Source: a virus. From it: a DNA stretch of 43,814 bases. The stretch spans positions 1 through 43,814 of IMG/VR virus record IMGVR_UViG_3300023229_000029; one strand, 5' to 3'. The first letter of the stretch is position 1; each line of letters begins with the position of its first letter. The notes beneath the pieces are model-generated. The model worked only from the letters and a program-made list of their open reading frames with translations, was not told where the DNA came from and made no database searches. Made by a program: the position numbers and the translations under genes. Shown here piece after piece: positions 40,273-43,814 of the stretch.

Positions 40273-40557
40273 ATGAAAGAAATGGATTATCAATTGGAGT
40301 ATGTTGTTTGGAGAGACACAGTTGAAGAGCACGCGGGATGGCATACTTATAGTGATATGAAAAAGCTGAAAACAGCAGTATGCGATGAGATAGGTTGGAT
40401 TTTAGAGGAAAATAAAGACGAAATAAAATTAATGGCCTCTATGATTAGGAAAGATAAAGAAGGCGGAAGAACAATTGTTATATATAAAAGTTCTATAATC
40501 CACCGTATAACAATTCCCTTGGACCTTTATTCTGATGACATTAAAGAAGTCAACTAA
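40273..40557 (+). CDS. Small conserved phage protein
   Basis: A 94-residue alpha/beta protein (YQLEYVVWRDTVEEHAGW, VCDEIGWILEENKDEI, IIHRITIPLD). Related small proteins with an IGWIxEEN-type motif occur in other phages (from memory), function unknown. It overlaps the nuclease gene by 23 bases. Confidence 0.6.
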   Translation: MKEMDYQLEYVVWRDTVEEHAGWHTYSDMKKLKTAVCDEIGWILEENKDEIKLMASMIRKDKEGGRTIVIYKSSIIHRITIPLDLYSDDIKEVN

Positions 40558-40894
40558 CCCTTCCCTTTTAAATGAGAAACACGTAAAAGGTGTTATCTCA
40601 GAAATAAAAGCAACAGAAATTCTTATTAAAAATGGTTTTTTAGTCTATAAAAATGTCTCCGCTCATGGAATGGTAGACATTGTAGCGATAGATGATCTAG
40701 GAAAAATTTATTTAATTGATGTAAAAACAATTTCTTTTAGAAAAACATATTTTAGTCCCGCTGATAAGATAATTAGACGAATTCCTAGTGATGATCAAAA
40801 AAAATTAGGGGTGGTTTTAATGATTATTGATGGAGAAAGCTTCGCTTTTTCTCCTGTTGACTGCGCTTTAAGTAAAAAAATAAAAAGTCAATAA
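40535..40894 (+). CDS. PD-(D/E)XK nuclease-like protein
   Basis: A 119-residue protein with the restriction-endonuclease-like core. E23 lies in helix 1 (GVISEIKATEILIKNG), D48 in GMVDIVAID, and D62-x-K64 in YLIDVKT. This order and spacing are typical of Holliday-junction-resolvase-like and DUF3799-like phage nucleases. Likely roles are recombination-intermediate or branch cleavage with the SNF2-like helicase upstream. Exact substrate unknown. Confidence 0.75.
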   Translation: MTLKKSTNPSLLNEKHVKGVISEIKATEILIKNGFLVYKNVSAHGMVDIVAIDDLGKIYLIDVKTISFRKTYFSPADKIIRRIPSDDQKKLGVVLMIIDGESFAFSPVDCALSKKIKSQ

Positions 40895-40909
40895 ATTTAT
40901 TTAATGTTT

Positions 40910-40980
40910 TTGAAAATATTTAACTAGAAATGTATATCAAGAATTTGATATAGTGGAGGTTCGCGCGCGTATGTACATAC
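40910..40980 (+). promoter_or_regulatory. Candidate promoter with operator-like dyads
   Basis: TTGAAA (40910-40915) and TATATC (40933-40938) are 17 bases apart: a plausible sigma70 promoter. The -10 lies in a perfect 8-bp inverted repeat (TATATCAA 40933-40940, TTGATATA 40945-40952), as an operator would. A second perfect 12-bp palindrome (GTATGTACATAC, 40969-40980) and CGCGCGCG lie just downstream. A GGAGG at 40955-40959 precedes ATG 40971. A ribbon-helix-helix gene lies 240 bases away on the other strand. Confidence 0.5.
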
Positions 40981-41207
40981 ATATAAGCAATTTAAATATA
41001 GGTATTAATAAGGGGAAAATGACCATGCAAACAGTTGTCAATGAAATAAACGTAAAAGAGAGATTAAATAGATTGACTCAAACAGATTTAGATAGAATGT
41101 CGGAAGATGAACTACAAAAAAAATATATAGAATACCTTCAAAAAAGATTATTAAAAATGGATGATAAAATGAATGAAAAGAAGTGTTCTTGTGGTGAAAA
41201 AAAGTAG
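40971..41207 (+). CDS. Small helical protein with CxC C-terminus
   Basis: A 78-residue protein, or shorter, with a highly charged helical body (DLDRMSEDELQKKYIEYLQK) and a CSCGEKK end. Start uncertain: ATG 40971 has GGAGG 11 bases upstream; ATG 41019 or 41025 has AAGGGGA. It has its own candidate promoter and ends inside a bidirectional terminator. Possibly a small regulatory protein; no family recognised. Confidence 0.55.
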   Translation: MYIHISNLNIGINKGKMTMQTVVNEINVKERLNRLTQTDLDRMSEDELQKKYIEYLQKRLLKMDDKMNEKKCSCGEKK

Positions 41208-41223
41208 GGCAATGCCCTACTTT
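41201..41223. terminator. Bidirectional Rho-independent terminator
   Basis: A 10-bp stem AAAGTAGGGC/GCCCTACTTT with loop AAT (41201-41210, 41214-41223) lies between convergent genes and overlaps the stop codons on one or both strands. It is flanked by an A-run on the left (seven A from about 41197) and T-rich sequence on the right (TTTCTCGTTTT), so it can act on both strands. Confidence 0.8.
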
Positions 41224-41366
41224 CTCGTTTTCTCAAGATAATCTTCTACTAAGATTTCAATTTCTGTTGGAACAGATCGTCTTGTTTTTTTTACAATTTC
41301 TTCAAGCATCTTCCTTGTCTTTGCGGATATCATTTGAGAGACCCATTTAGTTTTGTCTCTACTCAT
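41217..41366 (-). CDS. Ribbon-helix-helix (Arc/CopG-like) protein
   Basis: A 49-residue ORF. A short N-terminal strand region (KWVSQMIS), helix KTRKMLEEIVKKT, turn RRSV and helix PTEIEILVEDYLEKT form a ribbon-helix-helix pattern, as in Arc/CopG-type repressors. ATGA overlap with the upstream gene supports it. It likely dimerises and binds short inverted repeats; the dyads at 40933-40980 are candidate targets. Its stop lies in the terminator stem. Confidence 0.65.
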   Translation of the reverse strand: MSRDKTKWVSQMISAKTRKMLEEIVKKTRRSVPTEIEILVEDYLEKTRK

Positions 41367-41554
41367 ATTGCCTCCAGTACTTGATTAATACTATAAAGTT
41401 CTCTATTAAGTTTTTTAATTTCTATTTCAAATCTTTGATTTAATGTCTCCATTTTAGATTTTTTAATAGCCTTAAAATATTTAGTCAGTAATAACAAAAT
41501 ATTTGCTTTTCTTTTGGAATGTTTTTGTATCCAATATTGTTCTGTCTCGTTCAT
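41363..41554 (-). CDS. Small coiled-coil protein
   Basis: A 63-residue, Lys/Glu-rich helical protein (METLNQRFEIEIKKLNRELY). AAAGGAA ribosome binding site lies upstream. It is coupled by ATGA to the ribbon-helix-helix gene, so it may be its partner. A candidate extended -10 promoter lies 30 bases upstream. Confidence 0.6.
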   Translation of the reverse strand: MNETEQYWIQKHSKRKANILLLLTKYFKAIKKSKMETLNQRFEIEIKKLNRELYSINQVLEAI

Positions 41555-41585
41555 TCTAAAATTCCTTTCTATGAAATTATGGTTA

Positions 41586-41594
41586 ATTATAACA
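41586..41594 (-). promoter_or_regulatory. Candidate extended -10 promoter
   Basis: Minus-strand TGTTATAAT (41594-41586) is a perfect extended -10 (TGnTATAAT). The hexamer 17 bases upstream (TGTGTC) is a poor -35, as often in extended -10 promoters. It would start transcription near 41579, ahead of the coiled-coil and ribbon-helix-helix genes. Confidence 0.45.
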
Positions 41595-41604
41595 AATTAT
41601 TTGC

Positions 41605-41653
41605 TATAGACACAGTAAAAAATAAGGCCCCTATATGTACGCGAGGGGCCCCT
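41605..41653 (-). promoter_or_regulatory. Degenerate copy of the repeated leader (hairpin part)
   Basis: Plus-strand TATAGACACAG (41606-41614 region) matches the CATAGACACAG of the leader repeats. It is followed by a GC-rich stem (GGCCCCT 41626-41632 with AGGGGCC 41644-41650) with an 11-base loop containing TACGCG, like copies A and B. The Shine-Dalgarno hairpin is missing. It lies between two genes of the same train and looks like a decayed sixth copy. Confidence 0.5.
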
Positions 41654-41664
41654 ATTGTAATTTT

Positions 41665-41787
41665 TCAATCTTTATTCCTTTTTATCTGATCTTTTACTTC
41701 ATCAGCATATCGTTCAAGTTCTTCTTTTACGTCCATCTTACTCAAACCTAGTTTTATTAACTTTGCTTTGTATTCTTCTAAGTTCAT
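41665..41787 (-). CDS. Tiny helical protein (40 residues)
   Basis: A 40-residue ORF (MNLEEYKAKLIKLGLSKMDV, then KEELERYADEVKDQIKRNKD), amphipathic helical. Its ATG shares one base with the stop of the upstream gene (TAATG). Coupling and codon pattern support it; function unknown. Confidence 0.55.
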   Translation of the reverse strand: MNLEEYKAKLIKLGLSKMDVKEELERYADEVKDQIKRNKD

Positions 41788-42023
41788 TAGTCCCACCTCT
41801 TTTCTCTGATTGGATCGATTTTATTCTCTAGTTCTGTCACTAAGTCCTGGAGATCCTCTATATCTTTGTGAGATGTCCAAGAGTCATCTAACATGGTGGT
41901 AACTGAAATGCTAATTTCATTGACTAGCTTTCTTAGTTTTAAGTCTACTTTAACGTACATAGGTTTCCTTTCTTTATTCATTCTGTCTTTTTCTTCTTGT
42001 TCTGTTATTTGATAATTACTCAT
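41787..42023 (-). CDS. Small helical early-region protein
   Basis: A 78-residue, charged, helical protein (VKVDLKLRKLVNEISISVTT, then DLVTELENKIDPIREKRWD). The start at 42023 is fixed by leader copy A, whose AGGAGG lies 9 bases upstream. Family not recognised; probably an early host-interaction or regulatory protein by position. Confidence 0.6.
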   Translation of the reverse strand: MSNYQITEQEEKDRMNKERKPMYVKVDLKLRKLVNEISISVTTMLDDSWTSHKDIEDLQDLVTELENKIDPIREKRWD

Positions 42024-42077
42024 TTTAAATGGCCTCCTTTTGCCATAGACACTTAGGGGCCCGCGTAAGGACCCCTA
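42024..42077 (-). promoter_or_regulatory. Repeated leader, copy A
   Basis: Two hairpins before the 42023 start. The distal GC-rich stem pairs 42054-42062 with 42069-42077; one pair is G-U in the minus-strand RNA where copy B has A-U. The proximal hairpin is ATGGC/GCCAT (42029-42033, 42042-42046), with AAAAGGAG in the 8-base loop on the minus strand, that is, the Shine-Dalgarno sequence. No U-run follows either stem. Confidence 0.75.
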
Positions 42078-42087
42078 TGCAATTATT

Positions 42088-42192
42088 TTATAACCAATAA
42101 AAAATTGGATAAGTTACCGCGGTCATAACAATGCCTATGACAATAACCGCTATTAATGATTCACTATCCATTATCTTTTTTTCTTTCTTCAT
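42088..42192 (-). CDS. Tiny single-pass membrane protein (34 residues)
   Basis: A 34-residue ORF: basic start MKKEKKIMDSES, then an uninterrupted hydrophobic helix (LIAVIVIGIVMTAVTYPIFY). AGAGAGG lies 6 bases before ATG 42192; an internal ATG at 42171 is possible. It overlaps the upstream gene by 29 bases. A small inner-membrane peptide, perhaps a holin-like or superinfection-exclusion factor, but that is a guess. Confidence 0.55.
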   Translation of the reverse strand: MKKEKKIMDSESLIAVIVIGIVMTAVTYPIFYWL

Positions 42193-42343
42193 AAATAGCC
42201 TCTCTCAATTGATAAAAAAGGTCATCAATAATGTCTATCCCTAAATCATGTTTATCTATTAAGTTACTGAAATCATTAACTGTCATATCAGCTAATTCAT
42301 TAGATAATTCCTCTAGTCCTGTTTCTTTTTTTTCGTTATTCAT
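42164..42343 (-). CDS. Small acidic early-region protein (59 residues)
   Basis: A 59-residue, acidic helical protein (ETGLEELSNELADMTVND, IDKHDLGIDIIDDLFYQL). Start 42343 is supported by leader copy B with AGGAGG 9 bases upstream. Acidic small early proteins often mimic DNA or block host factors; this is only a possibility here. Confidence 0.6.
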   Translation of the reverse strand: MNNEKKETGLEELSNELADMTVNDFSNLIDKHDLGIDIIDDLFYQLREAIYEERKKDNG

Positions 42344-42396
42344 TCTGAATGGCCTCCTGTTGCCATAAACACTAGGGGTCCGCGTAAGGACCCCTA
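42344..42396 (-). promoter_or_regulatory. Repeated leader, copy B
   Basis: Distal perfect 9-bp stem TAGGGGTCC/GGACCCCTA (42373-42381, 42388-42396). Proximal hairpin ATGGC/GCCAT (42349-42353, 42362-42366) with loop AACAGGAG on the minus strand. Nearly identical to copy A, including upstream ATAATTGCA, so the two arose by duplication. Confidence 0.78.
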
Positions 42397-42401
42397 TGCA
42401 A

Positions 42402-42617
42402 TTATTTTATTTGCTTATAAGAAATGATTTGATAAATACCATCTGCATTTTTTAAGACTTCAGTATCAAATTTTTCTTTGATCTTTTGTAAAATCTTTTT
42501 GTTCTTTGTCTTTTTATATTTACTCAGATCAATTTTTGACTCATGCTGAATAGAAATAATTTTAACTTCTTCCGCAATTGGAAAAAAGTTTTTTAATTTT
42601 AAATTATAACTAAACAT
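42402..42617 (-). CDS. Small basic early-region protein
   Basis: A 71-residue, Lys-rich protein (IDLSKYKKTKNKKILQKIKE, then DGIYQIISYKQIK). It overlaps the upstream gene by eight bases and has no leader of its own, so it is translated by coupling. Family not recognised. Confidence 0.55.
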   Translation of the reverse strand: MFSYNLKLKNFFPIAEEVKIISIQHESKIDLSKYKKTKNKKILQKIKEKFDTEVLKNADGIYQIISYKQIK

Positions 42618-42969
42618 TGACTAACCTATGAACAGTCTCTTCCACTGCCCACCAAGTTAATAAGTTTTTTAATTGAGTCATGGACCCAACATCTTTCCCG
42701 CCGTTAAGTAAAGAAAGATAGGTCAAGATAGAGTCGTCCTCGTATTTCCATCCTTTAGCTTCGTAGAGCATATCCCATATCTCATTCTCATACTTGTCAT
42801 GAAAATCCACAGTGTCCCTATAATAACTTAATTCAGAAACTATTCCTGTCACCATTCCATGATCTAGGATTTGTTGCCATTGATCTTCAGGAATATTGTT
42901 TAATACCCAACCCTCAATTGACTTAGTCCCAATATTATTCTTCTCAACGATTTGTTTTAGTTCTCTCAT
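42610..42969 (-). CDS. DUF7222-like phage protein
   Basis: A 119-residue helical protein with GWVLNNIPEDQWQQILDHG, YENEIWDMLYEAKG and LKNLLTWWAVEETV. This pattern reminds me of small phage proteins grouped as DUF7222; the assignment is from memory. It shares the WVLNN/WLLNN and DHG(M/I) segments with the gene at 43029, suggesting distant paralogy. Start fixed by leader copy C. Confidence 0.6.
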   Translation of the reverse strand: MRELKQIVEKNNIGTKSIEGWVLNNIPEDQWQQILDHGMVTGIVSELSYYRDTVDFHDKYENEIWDMLYEAKGWKYEDDSILTYLSLLNGGKDVGSMTQLKNLLTWWAVEETVHRLVNV

Positions 42970-43023
42970 TTTAAGTAGCCTCCTGTTGCTACAAACACAT
43001 ACAGGGCCCCTAAGGGCCCTGTA
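42970..43023 (-). promoter_or_regulatory. Repeated leader, copy C
   Basis: Distal perfect 10-bp stem TACAGGGCCC/GGGCCCTGTA (43000-43009, 43014-43023) with a 4-base loop (UUAG in the minus-strand RNA). Proximal hairpin GTAGC/GCTAC (42975-42979, 42988-42992) with loop AACAGGAG. Compared with copies A, B and D two pairs of the proximal stem differ on both sides, so pairing is kept. Confidence 0.8.
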
Positions 43024-43028
43024 TTTTA

Positions 43029-43334
43029 TTAGTCTTTAAGCTGATACGAATAATCTATATTCGGTATAGCTACTGTATTTTCATTTTTAACGGCTTTTAC
43101 AATAAGTTTAAAAACATTTGTTCTATTGGTTTGATTAACCCAATCTTTAATAATTCCATGATCTATTAAATCTTGAATTTGATCTTCACCTACAAACAAA
43201 CTATCTAAATTTTTAAAATACCCTAAGTCAATACAATCTTTAAGACATTGATATTGATCTGTACTTTTATTCCACATTTCAGAAAGAATATTATTTAATA
43301 GCCAATCATTTTTCATTTTTTTAGTCCATCTCAT
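43029..43334 (-). CDS. Small early-region protein related to 42610
   Basis: A 101-residue helical protein (WLLNNILSEMWNKSTDQYQC, VGEDQIQDLIDHGIIKDWVN, FKLIVKAVKNENTV). The WLLNN start and a QDLIDHGI segment parallel WVLNN and QQILDHGM of the 42610 product. Start 43334 follows leader copy D with AGGAGG. Function unknown. Confidence 0.58.
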   Translation of the reverse strand: MRWTKKMKNDWLLNNILSEMWNKSTDQYQCLKDCIDLGYFKNLDSLFVGEDQIQDLIDHGIIKDWVNQTNRTNVFKLIVKAVKNENTVAIPNIDYSYQLKD

Positions 43335-43381
43335 TTTAAATGGCCTCCTGTTGCCATAGACACAGGGCCCCTAAGGGCCCT
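43335..43381 (-). promoter_or_regulatory. Repeated leader, copy D
   Basis: Distal stem AGGGCCC/GGGCCCT (43364-43370, 43375-43381), loop UUAG on the minus-strand RNA. Proximal hairpin ATGGC/GCCAT (43340-43344, 43353-43357), loop AACAGGAG. It combines the distal hairpin type of copy C with the proximal arms of A and B. Confidence 0.78.
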
Positions 43382-43395
43382 TGTATTGTATTAGC

Positions 43396-43626
43396 CTAGT
43401 ATTGATAGTGAATACTGGATCTAATTCGTCTTTTCTTGTCCTCTTGTCTTTGAATTTCCTCTCTTTGTCTTGCCTCTGAGTTTTCTTTTTCTTTTGTTTC
43501 AATTTCTTTTCTTATTCTTTGTAAAAGTAAGTTTTGGTCTTTTTCTTCTATGTAGTGAAAACACTCACGACCTTTGTCTACTAAGTGTCTAAGAAAGTTT
43601 AGTTCGCTTATAGTTAGATTTAACAT
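43396..43626 (-). CDS. Small charged coiled-coil early-region protein
   Basis: A 76-residue protein: N-terminal helix (LTISELNFLRHLVDKGREC), then a long Arg/Glu/Lys/Gln-rich helix (about 35-68) and a short SSIHYQY end. Start 43626 follows leader copy E. No family recognised. Confidence 0.58.
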   Translation of the reverse strand: MLNLTISELNFLRHLVDKGRECFHYIEEKDQNLLLQRIRKEIETKEKENSEARQREEIQRQEDKKRRIRSSIHYQY

Positions 43627-43671
43627 ATTAGGTAGCCTCCTGTTGCTACAGACACAGGCCCCGAAGGGCCT
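43627..43671 (-). promoter_or_regulatory. Repeated leader, copy E (UUCG tetraloop)
   Basis: Distal stem AGGCCC with a C(UUCG)G tetraloop in the minus-strand RNA (43656-43661, 43666-43671). Proximal hairpin GTAGC/GCTAC (43632-43636, 43645-43649), loop AACAGGAG. The UUCG tetraloop only exists in the minus-strand RNA, which supports an RNA-level role. Confidence 0.78.
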
Positions 43672-43682
43672 TGTATTTTATA

Positions 43683-43814
43683 TTAATCAATATATTCGTG
43701 AGAAATATAGCCGTCTTCATCTATTATTTCTTTATAACGTGGTCTTCCGAAACCCTCTTCAAAATCATTTGTTTCTTGTAAATCGCTAATTTCTTCAAGT
43801 GTTAAGTTTTCATC
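43683..43814 (-). CDS. Partial acidic early-region protein (cut at window edge)
   Basis: An open frame enters from beyond the right edge and runs 43 codons to a TAA at 43683-43685 (LTLEEISDLQETNDFEEGFG, then RYKEIIDEDGYISHEYID). It is acidic and helical. Its stop lies directly before the distal hairpin of leader copy E, the same spacing seen in the other genes of this train. The start is outside the window. Confidence 0.6.
   Translation of the reverse strand, partial: DENLTLEEISDLQETNDFEEGFGRPRYKEIIDEDGYISHEYID

Noticed and set aside
41605-43680. Regularly spaced repeats as a possible CRISPR array
   Set aside because: The units lie between genes of differing length, are made of hairpins plus ribosome binding sites, and have no short constant spacers.
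41605-43680. GC-rich hairpins before each early gene as Rho-independent terminators
   Set aside because: None is followed by a U-run on the minus strand and each is followed by the leader of the next co-directional gene, so processing or translational control fits better.
43574-43789. Plus-strand open frame at the right end
   Set aside because: It crosses two minus-strand genes and leader copy E and has no ribosome binding site.
1-43814. tRNA genes
   Set aside because: No cloverleaf with a TTC-type T-arm was noticed by eye; a tRNA finder would be decisive.

Overview
The window is part of the genome of a tailed double-stranded DNA bacteriophage. Its base composition is AT-rich. Genes are tightly packed and mostly joined by overlapping ATGA, TAATG or TAGTG junctions. 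Several protein types match those I know from uncultured marine phages: a DUF6321-like basic protein, internal virion proteins with an SDGEFVM motif, P22 gp4/gp10-like tail proteins, and a family A DNA polymerase with leucine at the position equivalent to E. coli Pol I 762. A marine, possibly alphaproteobacterial, host is an inference. No terminase, portal, major capsid protein, integrase, RNA polymerase or tRNA is visible. The packaging and head genes must lie outside the window, and a coding region is cut at the right edge.

Layout. (1) 2-9458, plus strand: small structural and membrane/coiled-coil proteins, head-tail adaptors, a repeat-rich fibre-like protein, a carbamoyltransferase, a glycine-rich tail fibre and its chaperone. 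(2) 9458-20841, plus strand: an unusual enzyme island. It holds ten Fe(II)/2-oxoglutarate oxygenase genes, a JmjC/Cupin_4-type oxygenase, a related cupin that has lost its metal ligands, a flavin-dependent halogenase and a GT-A glycosyltransferase. A P22 gp10-like tail protein and two small structural genes interrupt it. (3) 20866-30246, plus strand: five large internal-virion/ejection-type proteins, then an M15 peptidase (endolysin). (4) 30239-37971, minus strand: replication genes (DNA polymerase, UvrD-like helicase, AEP primase, SSB-like protein) with several very small coupled genes. (5) 38003-41207, plus strand: SNF2-like helicase, methyltransferase, PD-(D/E)XK nuclease and small genes, ending in a bidirectional terminator. 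(6) 41217-43814, minus strand: a train of small genes, probably early, including a ribbon-helix-helix protein. Five of these genes are preceded by a repeated leader that contains a GC-rich hairpin and a second hairpin carrying the Shine-Dalgarno sequence in its loop.

How it works together. Regions 4 and 5 copy and process DNA, regions 1 and 3 build the particle, and the M15 peptidase helps release it. The oxygenases, halogenase, glycosyltransferase and carbamoyltransferase sit inside the structural operons, so they are probably made late. My working hypothesis is that they modify virion proteins after translation. The tail fibre is the best candidate substrate: its glycine-rich tip contains several X-Pro-Gly triplets, the classical prolyl-4-hydroxylase target. 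Modification of a host surface molecule or of a small molecule is the alternative.

The two strongest leads are this oxygenase/halogenase island and the repeated leader in region 6, whose stems show compensatory base changes between copies.
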